A stretch of DNA of 64,000 nt from Aquabacterium sp. (lineage in GTDB: Bacteria; Pseudomonadota; Gammaproteobacteria; Burkholderiales; Burkholderiaceae_C): assembly GCA_023266355.1 (NCBI GenBank), contig JAHFQM010000003.1:186001-250000 (forward strand), written 5' to 3'. The translations under genes and the position numbers were made by a program. The notes under the pieces are model-generated. The model made no database searches. It was not told where the DNA came from and saw only the letters and a program-made list of their open reading frames with translations. Below, one piece after another: positions 35,291-44,141 of the stretch. Every line of letters starts with the position of its first letter. Position 1 is the first letter of the stretch.

Positions 35291-36484
35291 TCACGCGGCA
35301 GTCAAGCGCCACAGCGACGTGACCTCGCCCGAGCGCGCCGCGTGCAGCGGGTCATCGCGGTCCTGGGCCTTGCCGTGGCGGGGGCGGATGTCCAGGCGCC
35401 CGGCCACCGCCAGGCCGGCGTCCGCGATCCAGCCCAGCAGCTGCTCGCGCGAGCGCAAGCCCAGGCGCTCGGCGAAGTCGGACATGACCAACCAGCCCTC
35501 GCCACCCGGCAGCAGGTGCGCGGCCAAGCCGGCCAGGAAGCCCCGCAGCATGCGGCTGTCGGCGTCGTAGATGGCCTGCTCGACCGCCGAGCTGGCGTGG
35601 CCCGGCAACCAGGGCGGGTTGCAGACGATGAGGGCCGATCGGCGGGGGGTGCCATCGGCCGCAGGCGGCGGGAACAGGTCGGCCTGCAGCAGCGTGACGC
35701 GCCGGGCCAGGCCCAGGCGCTGGAGGTTGTCCTGCGCGCACGCCAGGGCGCGCGGCGCGAGCTCGGTGGCCAGAACATGCGGCACACCGCGGCGCGCCAG
35801 CAGGGCCGCGATCACCCCGGTGCCCGCGCCGATGTCCCAGGCCTCGCCTTGCGGTCCCAGCGCGGTCAGGGCGGCGGGCAGGGGCGCGTCGTGGACCAGG
35901 TCGAGGTACTCGCCACGCACCGGCGAAAACACGCCGTGGTGCGGGTGGACGCTGGCGCCCAGCGCCGGCACGGGCACGCCTTTCTTGCGCCACTCGTGCG
36001 CGCCGATCACGCCCTGCAGTTCGCGCAAGGCGGCGGCATACGGCTCACCCGGCACATCGGCCACGCCATGGGCTTCGGCACAGGCCAGGCGGGCGTCGGG
36101 GGCGCGGCGCAGCGGGATGCCGTGGTCGGCGTCGAACGGGATCAGCAGCAGCCCCAGGATGCGGGCGCGTTCGGCCTGGGCCTTGCGGTGCAGGTGGAAG
36201 GTCTGGGTGATGTCGGTGGCGCGGGGGGCACGCTGTGTGGCGCGTTCCGCGGCCTTGTCCACGCGGCGCCCCAGCGCCTGCAGCATCTGGCGGGCCTGGT
36301 GGAAATCGCCCTGCCACAGCAGCGCCGTGCCTTCGCACACCAGGCGGTAGGCGGCATCGGCCGAGAGGGTGTCGTCGGCCAGTTGCACACGGCGCGGCGG
36401 CGGCACATCGGCCAGGCTGCGCCAGCGCAGGGCGTGTGTCACGCCATCGGCGCCGGTCCATTCGATGCGGGGGGTGTCGCTCAT
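35291..36484 (-). CDS. Class I SAM-dependent methyltransferase (NPPW motif)
   Basis: 397 residues from the ATG at 36484. The C-terminal half has the SAM-binding glycine loop DIGAGTGVIAALLARRG, the acidic strand LATELAPRAL, and CNPPWLPG. NPP(Y/W) is the catalytic motif of enzymes that methylate the amide of glutamine (HemK/PrmC) or exocyclic amines of A or G in rRNA (RsmC, RlmG). The N-terminal about 170 residues are a separate helical region without recognised motif, probably for substrate recognition. rRNA guanine or adenine seems the likeliest substrate class, unproven. Divergent from the condensin operon. Confidence 0.75.
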   Translation of the reverse strand: MSDTPRIEWTGADGVTHALRWRSLADVPPPRRVQLADDTLSADAAYRLVCEGTALLWQGDFHQARQMLQALGRRVDKAAERATQRAPRATDITQTFHLHRKAQAERARILGLLLIPFDADHGIPLRRAPDARLACAEAHGVADVPGEPYAAALRELQGVIGAHEWRKKGVPVPALGASVHPHHGVFSPVRGEYLDLVHDAPLPAALTALGPQGEAWDIGAGTGVIAALLARRGVPHVLATELAPRALACAQDNLQRLGLARRVTLLQADLFPPPAADGTPRRSALIVCNPPWLPGHASSAVEQAIYDADSRMLRGFLAGLAAHLLPGGEGWLVMSDFAERLGLRSREQLLGWIADAGLAVAGRLDIRPRHGKAQDRDDPLHAARSGEVTSLWRLTAA

Positions 36485-36656
36485 CCGCGGGGATGGTAGC
36501 CGGGTTTGCCCGTGGCGAGGGGCCCGCAACCATCCCCCCCCTCCCAAGGCAAGACCGGGCCGTGCCGGGCGGGACAGGGCCAAGCGGGTCGGCAAGTCCG
36601 GGATAATGTGGACCCGAGCCTCCGCACGAGCCTCCACACAAGCCCCACAACGAGCC

Positions 36657-38078
36657 ATGCCCGAGCCCCTGCACGCGCCTTCGCGCCCGGCCCCGCACGA
36701 CGGCGCCCAGGACACCAGCGCCACGGACATCGGCCCTGTCCTCGGCCCTGCGGACGGCCTGCGCTTCGAGCACTTCTTCCGCGACGCCGACGCCGTCCCC
36801 GAACAGCCCCTGGCCTCGGCCCTGCAGCAGCGCCTGCCCCTGATCGACGCCCTGCGCGGCCTGTTCAGCGGCGCCCAGGCCGGCGTGCAACTGCGCCTGT
36901 GGTGCTTCATGGAGCTGGCCAGCCAGCCGCAGGCGCGGCTCTCGCGCGACGACGTCAACCGGCTCTTCCACATGCTGCTGCCCGAGGCGCTGGACAGCGC
37001 GCTCAAGCGCCTGCGCGAGCTCGGCTTGCTGGTCTGGGACGCCACCCCACAGGACTACCACCTCTCGCCCCTGGCGCAGCAGGTGCACGCGCTGCTGGCC
37101 TCGCTGACCACACCGAGTTCATCGGCCGAGGAGGACGAGATGTCCGGCCTGCTGGCCCAGGTGGCCGGCGCCCAGCAGCTCGGCCTGGTCAACGCCAACC
37201 ACCTTCAGCACCTGCACGCCCAGCTGGCGCGGCTGCACGACGGCTTCGCCGAAGCCATCGCCAGCGGCTCCGAAGCCCGCCTGCGCGCCGCCCAGCCCCG
37301 CTTCGACCGCGCCTTGCAACTGGTGGACCGCGCCGGCCAGGCCCTGACCGCGCTGATCCGCGCCGAGCACGACGACCCGCGCCTGGAACGCGAGGCCCGC
37401 GCCATCGGCCAGGAGCAGGCCCGCCTGCTGGCCATGGCCAGCCAGTTCACCCGCGCGCTGCAACAGGCCGACCGCCAGCGCGTCACGCTGGGCTCCACCG
37501 GCTTGACCACATCGGACGTGCGCACCTGGCTGCAGGCCCACCCGGCCCTGCACCTCCTGCTGGGCGATGCGCTCAGCGTGCCGGTGCGCCCGGTCATGGT
37601 CAGCCCGCACGACCTGCTGGACGTGGCCGAGGGCGAGTTCGAACGCGACCGGCCCAGCCCCGATGCCGCCGCCGGCCTGCCCCCGCCCGCCGCAGCCGCG
37701 GAAGGTGCGCTGGAAACCCTGAGCCTGCCGGCCGAGCTCGGCGCGCTGGTCCACCAGTTCGGCCACTGGCACGCGCTGGCAGCCTCGGCGCCGTTGGCAT
37801 CCGAAGAGGGCATCCCGGCAGAGGCGCACGCCCGCCCGCTGAGCGACGCCATCCTGGGCGGCCGCTTCGCACAAGCCGCCTACCGACTGCAACTGCTGCC
37901 CCTGGTGGGCGACGCCCAGGCGCAAACACTCAAGGGCCTCACCGGCGACCTGGCCCGCACCCCCTGGGCCTGGGCCTTCGAGCCCCGCCACACCGGCACA
38001 GACGACGAGGCCGTGGCCCTCATCAGCGTCGGCACCTTGCGCCCGCTGGACACCGCACCTGACACGAACACCCCATGA
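36657..38078 (+). CDS. mksF: MksF/JetA-like kleisin subunit of an SMC condensin
   Basis: 473 residues, no signal peptide. The N-terminal winged-helix-like region (LIDALRGLFSGAQAGVQLRL, LSRDDVNRLFHMLLPEALDSALKRLRELGLL) is followed by long helices and a C-terminal winged-helix region, the layout of DUF3375/MksF kleisins that bridge the SMC heads. I start at 36657; an in-frame ATG at 36606 lies inside a -10-like GATAAT and is less likely. First of three genes overlapping or nearly overlapping with the DUF4194 and SMC genes. Together they make an MksBEF complex for chromosome or plasmid DNA organisation. The family call rests largely on the operon; the kleisin sequence is divergent. Confidence 0.75.
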   Translation: MPEPLHAPSRPAPHDGAQDTSATDIGPVLGPADGLRFEHFFRDADAVPEQPLASALQQRLPLIDALRGLFSGAQAGVQLRLWCFMELASQPQARLSRDDVNRLFHMLLPEALDSALKRLRELGLLVWDATPQDYHLSPLAQQVHALLASLTTPSSSAEEDEMSGLLAQVAGAQQLGLVNANHLQHLHAQLARLHDGFAEAIASGSEARLRAAQPRFDRALQLVDRAGQALTALIRAEHDDPRLEREARAIGQEQARLLAMASQFTRALQQADRQRVTLGSTGLTTSDVRTWLQAHPALHLLLGDALSVPVRPVMVSPHDLLDVAEGEFERDRPSPDAAAGLPPPAAAAEGALETLSLPAELGALVHQFGHWHALAASAPLASEEGIPAEAHARPLSDAILGGRFAQAAYRLQLLPLVGDAQAQTLKGLTGDLARTPWAWAFEPRHTGTDDEAVALISVGTLRPLDTAPDTNTP

Positions 38079-38830
38079 GCACCCACCTCGATGACGCGGC
38101 CCTGCTGGCGGCCGAACTGCTGGCGCGCCGCTGGCTGCCGCGCCAGCACCCCAAGGTCAAGCGCGCACTGATCGACGCCGACCTCTGGGCCGCCACGCAA
38201 GAGCGCCTGGCCCAGGTTGGCCTGCGCCTGATCGACAACCTCTACGCCGACCACGTCAGCGTCGCCCTGCTGCGCCCGGCCGAGACCGCCGTGTTCGGCG
38301 AAGCCGGCCTCAACAGCCACAACAACATCGACCTGCCGCGCGACGCCGTCTCGCTGCTGGTGCTGCTGTGGGCGCTGATCGTGTTGCCCAAGCGCGAGCG
38401 CCAGGCCGCCCGCGCCGCCGCGATCGACAAAAACGGCGAAGGCGACACCCAGAACGACATGTTCGGCAAGGACCGCCCCGTGCCCACCGCCGCCAGCGTC
38501 AGCCCGCTGGTGTCCTACCGCGCGCTGCTGGCCGACTTCGGCGTGCAGCTGGGCAAGAAAACGCGCCTGGACACCAACCTCAAGCGCCTGGAAAACCACG
38601 GCTTCATCGTCCGCAAGGGCGAGGACATCACCGAAGGCCCGCTGCTCGATCTGCTGCTCGACTACGACGTGCTCGCCCCGCGCATCCTGCAAGGCGCACT
38701 CGGCGACGTGCTGGCCCAGGCCAAGGAGCTGCAAGCCAGCCTGCCGCTGGCGCTGACCCAGCCGGCGCTGGAAGAGATCGACGACGGCCCCGAAGACGCC
38801 GCACCAGAAGAAAACCAAGGCGAGGCCTGA
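38075..38830 (+). CDS. mksE: MksE/JetB-like (DUF4194) condensin subunit
   Basis: 251 residues; its ATG overlaps the mksF stop as ATGA. The protein reads as a DUF4194 winged-helix dimer (LAQVGLRLIDNLYADHVSVALL, AVSLLVLLWALIVLPKRER, LLADFGVQLGKKTRLDTNLKRLENHGFI, EGPLLDLLLDYDVLAPRIL). MksE/JetB binds the kleisin and stabilises the SMC head complex. A linker of charged residues near 110-135 separates two helical blocks. Identity is well supported by sequence features plus neighbours on both sides. Confidence 0.82.
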   Translation: MSTHLDDAALLAAELLARRWLPRQHPKVKRALIDADLWAATQERLAQVGLRLIDNLYADHVSVALLRPAETAVFGEAGLNSHNNIDLPRDAVSLLVLLWALIVLPKRERQAARAAAIDKNGEGDTQNDMFGKDRPVPTAASVSPLVSYRALLADFGVQLGKKTRLDTNLKRLENHGFIVRKGEDITEGPLLDLLLDYDVLAPRILQGALGDVLAQAKELQASLPLALTQPALEEIDDGPEDAAPEENQGEA

Positions 38831-38835
38831 CCCCC

Positions 38836-41679
38836 ATGTTCCACCTGCAAAGCCTCGAACTGCTGCACTGGGATTACTGCCAGCGCCTGACCCTGCCGCT
38901 GGACGGCGCCATCATCACCGTGGCCGGCCCCAACGGCTCGGGCAAAACCACCCTGCTCGACGCCATGCGCACCCTGCTCGGCCTGGAATGCTCGGGCGGG
39001 CGCAGCTACAAAACCTACGCGCGCCACGCCAACGCCGACAGCGCCTGGCTGCGCGCCACGGTGGACAACCGCCCGCGCAACCGGCAATCGTCCAACCGGC
39101 CCTTCGCGCGCTGCCTGCTCTACGCGGACGTGGTCACCCTGGCCTGCCGCATCGACCGCAACGGCGGCGACTGGACACGCCGCTACACCATGGTCGAGGG
39201 CGACGTCGGCATCGAACAGCTGATCGAGCGCAGCAGCACGGGCGGATCCAGTGACAGGGACTGGCTGGGCATCGACAACTGGCGCAAGCGCCTCGAAGGT
39301 GCCGGCCTGTCGCGCGCCATCGCCAAGGTGCTGGCGCTGGAGCAGGGCCAGACCGACCGCCTCTGCGAGTACTCGCCCAAAGAGCTGCTCAAGCTCGTCT
39401 TCGATGTGTTCGGCGACCAGGACGTGCTCGACCGCTACGACGAGGCGCGCAGCCACCAACGCCAGCTGACGCAGGAAGTCGAAGCCGCCGAGCGCGAGCT
39501 CTCGCACGGCCGCGCCCAGCGCGCCGAGCTGGAGGTGCGCGTCAACAACCACCGCCAGTACGAACTCAAGTGCCAGGAGCGCGAACGCCTGGCCACCGAG
39601 GTCGTCCCCGTGATGGGCAACCACGAGACGCGCAAGTCCCTGGCCACCAAGCTGCGCGAGCTGCACCGCCAGCGCCTGCAATCGACCGACGACCGCCGCG
39701 CCCACGGCCAGGTCAAGGCCGAGCTGCTGCAGCGCCTGCAGGACCAGACCGCGGCCGCCGAACGCGTCGATGCGCTCGAAGCCAAGGTCCGCACCGCACG
39801 CCGCCTGCAGGAAGAAGCCCGTGACGCCGAGCGCCCCATGGAGCTCATCGTCAAGCGCGCCGACGAGTTGCAAGGCCTGGCCGTGGTCGAAGGCGATGCG
39901 GCCCAGCTCACCACGCGCATCGCCGAGCTCAGCGAACACAAGCAAAAGCTGTCCGCCCAATGGCAGCGCCTGAAGGACCAGCGCGACGACGCGCAAAAGG
40001 CCTTCGACGCGCTCAAGGGCCAGCGCCAGGCACCGCCCCCGCCCGACGTCACACGCTTTCGCCGCACGCTCGACGAGGCCGGCATCCATCACCACCTGAT
40101 CGCCGACACCATCGAGATCGCCGACGAACGCTGGCGTGCCGCTGCCGAAGGCGTGCTGCGCGGCAGCCGCTGGGTGGTGGTGCTGGCCCAGCCCGGCCAG
40201 GAAGCGCAGGCCATGGCCCTGGCCGAGCGCGAACGCTACCGCCACTACATCGTGGCCGATGCCGAAGACGCGCCCGCCAGCCTCACCGGCACCGACAAGC
40301 ACAGCCTGCTGGCCGTGCTCAAGTTCAGCGCCCCGGCCCCGCGCTGGCTGCTGCGCCAGCTCACCCACATCCAGCGCGTGGACAACACCGAGGCCGGCGT
40401 GAAGGCCGGTGGCGAGTGGATCACGCCCGAGGCCTACCACCGCGATGGCCGTGGCGGCCGCTCCGTCTGGGTCGACCCCAGCCAGCACCAGTTCGGCGCC
40501 TCGGCCGTGGCCACGCGCCGCGCCTCCATCGAAAATCGCCTGGCCCAGCTCGACGAAGAAATGACCCGCCTGGTGCGCGACCAGGCCTTCTTCGAGCGTC
40601 AGCTGCAGGACGCCCGCCAGGCCGCGCAAGGCTTCACCGCCGCGGCCGAGCTGATCGAGCGCGAAGCCGAGTTCAACGAGGCACGCCGCCAGTTGCCCGT
40701 GCTCAAGCAGGCCCGCGTCGATGCCGGCGAGCGCTGGCAAGGCGCCGAAGCCGAGCTCAAGCGCGCCGTGGTCGAACAGGCCAACGCGCAGCACGCCTAC
40801 CGCCAGGCCCAGGAGCGCCTGGCCCACATCGAGCAACGCAGCGCCCAGCACGAACGTGAATGGCAGGTCCGCTTCGACGACCTCATGGCCCAGGCCGTGA
40901 TGTCCCGCGAGGTCAAGCTCTCACTGCCCGCCGCCTGGCGCCGCCCGGACCGCCTGCGCGACATGCAAGACCACTACGGCAACGCCACCCAGGCCCGCCT
41001 GCGCGCCGAGGCCGTGGACCGCGAGCTCAACGAGGGCCAGTGGGAAACCGATGGCACCGTCACCGAACAGCTCACGCTGATGAACGCCAACGTGCTGCGC
41101 CAGGAAGACGAACTCGGCCAGCGCAAGGCCAGCAACTCGGCCGCGGCCATCGCCGTGGACAACGCCCGCGACCGCTACACCGACGTGCTCAAGGTCACGG
41201 TGCGCCGCTACCGCAAGAACATCATCGAGCTGGGCCAGCTGGCCGGCGTCGATGTGCAGTGCGAGCTGCCCCACCTCGGCCAGGACGACGTCAGCCTGCG
41301 CCAGGCCGAACTCAAGGTGCACTTCAACTTCGACGGCAAGGGCCACATCGGCCTCAACGACGGCGAAGCCTCGGGCGGCCAGCAGGTCATCAAATCACTG
41401 ATCCTGCTGGTGGGCCTGATGAAGGACGACGAAACCCCCGGCGGCTTCGTCTTCATCGACGAGCCCTTCGCCCACCTGGACGTGCGCAACATCCAGCTGG
41501 TCGGCCATTTCCTGCGCTCGACGCGCGCCCAGTACGTACTGACCACGCCCATCACGCACAACGTCGAGGTCTTCGAGCCCGCCGACGTGACGCTGGTGAC
41601 GGCCAAGAAAGCGAAAGGCGCGCGCTGGGCCCCGCCCATCGGGGTGCTGCAGCGCCGCCCGCCCGCCGACGTGTTGTGA
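38836..41679 (+). CDS. mksB: MksB/JetC-like SMC ATPase
   Basis: 947 residues, shorter than MukB and in the MksB range. Walker A is GPNGSGKT (31-38), the ABC signature ASGGQQ sits near 845-850, and Walker B is FVFIDEPFAHLD with Asp875 and Glu876, so the ATPase should be active. Two coiled-coil arms (about 200-400 and 520-720) flank a globular hinge (HHLIADTIEIADERWRAA, GSRWVVVLAQPGQEAQAM). It would entrap and extrude DNA loops with MksE and MksF. The gene ends the operon; no MksG/JetD (DUF3322/DUF2220) gene follows, and an unrelated exported esterase begins 181 bp on. Confidence 0.88.
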   Translation: MFHLQSLELLHWDYCQRLTLPLDGAIITVAGPNGSGKTTLLDAMRTLLGLECSGGRSYKTYARHANADSAWLRATVDNRPRNRQSSNRPFARCLLYADVVTLACRIDRNGGDWTRRYTMVEGDVGIEQLIERSSTGGSSDRDWLGIDNWRKRLEGAGLSRAIAKVLALEQGQTDRLCEYSPKELLKLVFDVFGDQDVLDRYDEARSHQRQLTQEVEAAERELSHGRAQRAELEVRVNNHRQYELKCQERERLATEVVPVMGNHETRKSLATKLRELHRQRLQSTDDRRAHGQVKAELLQRLQDQTAAAERVDALEAKVRTARRLQEEARDAERPMELIVKRADELQGLAVVEGDAAQLTTRIAELSEHKQKLSAQWQRLKDQRDDAQKAFDALKGQRQAPPPPDVTRFRRTLDEAGIHHHLIADTIEIADERWRAAAEGVLRGSRWVVVLAQPGQEAQAMALAERERYRHYIVADAEDAPASLTGTDKHSLLAVLKFSAPAPRWLLRQLTHIQRVDNTEAGVKAGGEWITPEAYHRDGRGGRSVWVDPSQHQFGASAVATRRASIENRLAQLDEEMTRLVRDQAFFERQLQDARQAAQGFTAAAELIEREAEFNEARRQLPVLKQARVDAGERWQGAEAELKRAVVEQANAQHAYRQAQERLAHIEQRSAQHEREWQVRFDDLMAQAVMSREVKLSLPAAWRRPDRLRDMQDHYGNATQARLRAEAVDRELNEGQWETDGTVTEQLTLMNANVLRQEDELGQRKASNSAAAIAVDNARDRYTDVLKVTVRRYRKNIIELGQLAGVDVQCELPHLGQDDVSLRQAELKVHFNFDGKGHIGLNDGEASGGQQVIKSLILLVGLMKDDETPGGFVFIDEPFAHLDVRNIQLVGHFLRSTRAQYVLTTPITHNVEVFEPADVTLVTAKKAKGARWAPPIGVLQRRPPADVL

Positions 41680-41860
41680 GCGCAGCGGGCTCGGGAATAC
41701 CCCATCGGCCCAAAGCGCCAAGCGTCAGGCAGCTGACAATTGCGCCCCCCGCATTGCGGTGCCGCAGCCTCGCGCCCCAGGAAAACGCGCAGACCGTGAC
41801 GCGTTGCACGGACCGAGACTCCTCCACGGAACGACACAACACCGTTGAAGGAGAGATGCC

Positions 41861-43135
41861 ATGTCCCTGCGCCCCCTGCTGATGAAAGCCGGCCGAACCT
41901 GGGGTGCGGCCCTCGGTCTGAGCCTGGCCTGCGCCGCCGCCCAGGCCGGCTATTTCCAGTGGGAGGCCGTCGAGCTGCCCGCCGCCAGCGGCGCCAGCTG
42001 CGGCAACGGCACGCCCTACCGCTTCTTCGTCAACCGCACGCCCTTCACCAGCAAAACGGTGGTGATGTTCGAAGGCGGCGGCGCCTGCTGGGACCAGGCC
42101 GCGTGCAAGGGCGGCACCCTGCTGGACGCCGTCAACCCCGACGGCATCCCGGCCAACTACATGACGGACTTCAACCGCCAGGCCCACCTCGGCCTGGTCA
42201 CGCCCTTCACCATGCGCCTGCACCCGCTGCAGTCGGTGCAGACCCAGGGCTGGAACATCGTCTACCTGACCTACTGCACCGGCGACGTGCACACGGGCAA
42301 CAAGGTCGCGGTGTACGACAACGTCGATCCGACCCAGCCCCTGAGCTACTTCCACCGCGGGGCCATCAACGCCAAGGCCGTGGCCCGCTGGATGGCCACC
42401 AACCTCAAGCAACCCGATCAGTTGTTGCTGACCGGCTTCTCGGCCGGCGGCGTGGGCTCGGCGGCGCTCTACCCGTCCTTCCGGGACACGCTCAAGCCCA
42501 AGAAGATGGCGCTGCTCTCGGATTCGGGACCGCTGTTCGACGTGCCGCGCAACGCCACGCCCGAACAGGCGCCGTCCGTGCTGCTGCACAACAAGATCCG
42601 CGCCGTGTGGGGCCTGGACGGCGCCACCGGCCTGGTCACCGAGCTGGTCACCAAGTACCCGGGCGCGGGCAATGCCGACAACCTGGGCAGCATCACCGCC
42701 GGCCTGGGCAAGATCTTCCCCAACGACCGCATCGGCTACGCAAACTTCCAGGAAGACACCAACTTCTCGGCCTTCTCGTACCAGAAGTTCTACCCCGAGA
42801 TCGCCAACGCGCCGGACAACGCCACCCGGCTGAAGCTGCTCAACCAGAAATGGCGCCAGGAGCTGACGCCCTGGATCGCCCAGATGCAGCCGCAGCCCAA
42901 TGTGGGCTGGTACATCCCGAACAAACGCGAACTCAACGGCTCGCACTGCCTGACCATCGTGACCTTCGGCGGCACCAGCATCGTCGAGGCCAAGCTGCAC
43001 GACGTGGGCGCCTTCGTGGACAACCTGCTGGACGGCAAGGGCCCGGTGATGCGCGCCTTCGAGGTCAACCCGACCAGCCAGCGCGTGCTGCTCAGCGACT
43101 GGTTTGCCGACTGGATCGCGCCCCTGCTGCCCTGA
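41861..43135 (+). CDS. Exported pectinacetylesterase-family hydrolase
   Basis: 424 residues; a strong GAAGGAGAG precedes the start. A signal peptide (WGAALGLSLACAAAQAG) is followed by the pectinacetylesterase/Notum-like fold: VVMFEGGGACWDQAAC with the oxyanion glycine triad, NIVYLTYCTGDVHTGNK, and the nucleophile elbow GFSAGGVGSAALYP (Ser194). Conserved paired cysteines fit a secreted enzyme. Plant members deacetylate pectin and animal Notum removes a lipid; bacterial substrates are unknown, so only carboxylesterase activity is claimed. The protein could be a substrate of the type II secretion system encoded at 56-64 kb. Confidence 0.8.
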   Translation: MSLRPLLMKAGRTWGAALGLSLACAAAQAGYFQWEAVELPAASGASCGNGTPYRFFVNRTPFTSKTVVMFEGGGACWDQAACKGGTLLDAVNPDGIPANYMTDFNRQAHLGLVTPFTMRLHPLQSVQTQGWNIVYLTYCTGDVHTGNKVAVYDNVDPTQPLSYFHRGAINAKAVARWMATNLKQPDQLLLTGFSAGGVGSAALYPSFRDTLKPKKMALLSDSGPLFDVPRNATPEQAPSVLLHNKIRAVWGLDGATGLVTELVTKYPGAGNADNLGSITAGLGKIFPNDRIGYANFQEDTNFSAFSYQKFYPEIANAPDNATRLKLLNQKWRQELTPWIAQMQPQPNVGWYIPNKRELNGSHCLTIVTFGGTSIVEAKLHDVGAFVDNLLDGKGPVMRAFEVNPTSQRVLLSDWFADWIAPLLP

Positions 43136-43186
43136 GGCGGGACGGGGCAGGTTGCCGGGGCGGGTGCCCTGGCACGCCACAACGAC

Positions 43187-43211
43187 AAAGGGCTCCCGAG
43201 GGAGCCCTTTT
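43187..43211. terminator. Bidirectional Rho-independent terminator
   Basis: The hairpin AAAGGGCTCCC / GGGAGCCCTTT (43187-43197 with 43200-43210) is A-rich on one side and T-rich on the other. It lies between the convergent esterase and PEP-CTERM genes and should stop transcription from both directions. Confidence 0.85.
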
Positions 43212-43240
43212 CAATGGCTGTGGCGCCGGGTGCGAGAGAC

Positions 43241-43771
43241 TCAGGCGTTGGCCGTGCTGCGGCGCGCGCGCAGGCCACCGACCACGGCCACACCGGCCAG
43301 GGCGAAGGCCAGGGACGCCGGCTCAGGCACCTGGGTCACGGCCTGGGCGTACACGCTGCCGGTGAAGGCGGTGGAGCCAGGCAAGGCCAAGCCAGCGATC
43401 GTCAGGGTGTGCTCACCGGCGGCCAGGTTGCCCAGGCTGAAGGTCATGCCACTGGCCAGCGATGGCGAGGGCAGCGCCAGCAGGTCAACGCCGTCGATGG
43501 CGGCACCGATCAGGAAGGTGGGCGACAGGGTCTGACCGAAAATCGCGTCCAGCGCGGCTGCCGAGCCATACACATCGCTGAGCACGCTCAGGCTGAAGTG
43601 GAAGGTGGCAGCGAAGGGCGTGAACACGTCCTGGGAGGACGAATCACCGAACTGCGCAGGGAAAACGTTCAGATCACCCAGGTTGCCACCGGGCATGACC
43701 ACGCTGCCCGCCTGGGCGGCGCCAGCGCACATCAAGGCGATGGCGGCGAGGGTGTGTTTGACGAGGTTCAT
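43241..43771 (-). CDS. PEP-CTERM sorting-signal protein
   Basis: 176 residues; the start at 43771 follows AGGGA and opens a signal peptide (MNLVKHTLAAIALMCAGAAQAG). The mature part is a Gly/Ala/Ser-rich beta-type domain (DVFTPFAATFHFSLSVL, GEHTLTIAGLALPGS). The C-terminus has the full PEP-CTERM tripartite signal: VPEPASLAFALAGVAVVGG followed by the basic end LRARRSTANA. Exosortase (EpsH) cuts such tails and delivers the protein to the surface or exopolysaccharide. No exosortase gene lies in this window. Confidence 0.88.
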   Translation of the reverse strand: MNLVKHTLAAIALMCAGAAQAGSVVMPGGNLGDLNVFPAQFGDSSSQDVFTPFAATFHFSLSVLSDVYGSAAALDAIFGQTLSPTFLIGAAIDGVDLLALPSPSLASGMTFSLGNLAAGEHTLTIAGLALPGSTAFTGSVYAQAVTQVPEPASLAFALAGVAVVGGLRARRSTANA

Positions 43772-44059
43772 TTTGTTCCCTAGAAGCCGCACGCAGGCGG
43801 CACTGAATCAACAGGCGACGCGGTGACTCAAAGGGACCAACCACATCTGCCTGGCCATTGTTGATGCCGATCCTGACGCCTCATACCCCCTGCACAGGGG
43901 GATTTGTCATCGAAAACAGATCCGTTCGCCATGTGAAACGCCAATGTGAATGACATCACGCTTTGCGGGGGGGTTGATCCGTTTGTGCAGCGCGACAACG
44001 GAATGGGCATCGTGCCGCGATGTTGCGGCGCAGCATCTTCGGAAAAGCCGGGCAAAACA
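43772..44059. other. Intergenic region upstream of the PEP-CTERM gene
   Basis: About 290 bp without a gene. It must hold the promoter of the PEP-CTERM gene, but no -10/-35 pair or -12/-24 sigma-54 site stands out. The only clear structure is the palindrome at 43886-43901. A G-tract (seven or more G) lies near 43968-43974. Confidence 0.5.
43886..43901. promoter_or_regulatory. Perfect palindrome CCCCCTG-CA-CAGGGGG
   Basis: A 7-bp inverted repeat with a 2-bp centre, about 115 bp upstream of the PEP-CTERM start codon. It is too tight to form a normal terminator hairpin and is not followed by a T-tract, so a dimeric repressor or activator site is more plausible. Binding protein unknown. Confidence 0.45.
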
Positions 44060-44089
44060 AACCCCGCAGGCCCGAAAGCGTGCGGGGTT
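44060..44089 (-). terminator. Rho-independent terminator of pckG
   Basis: Stem AACCCCGCA (44060-44068) with TGCGGGGTT (44081-44089), 12-nt loop, about 50 bp after the pckG stop. In the direction of pckG transcription the stem is followed by TTTGTTTT, the expected U-rich tail. Confidence 0.85.
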
Positions 44090-44141
44090 GGGCGTTGCGC
44101 GCGGGGTGGACGTGCCGGGCGGCACGTCAGCCGGGCTGAGA

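Noticed and set aside
36657..43135. A complete four-gene Wadjet (JetABCD) defence system
   Set aside because: The fourth gene would be a DUF3322/DUF2220 nuclease; the next gene is an exported pectinacetylesterase-family protein with GFSAGG, and the preceding gene is a methyltransferase.
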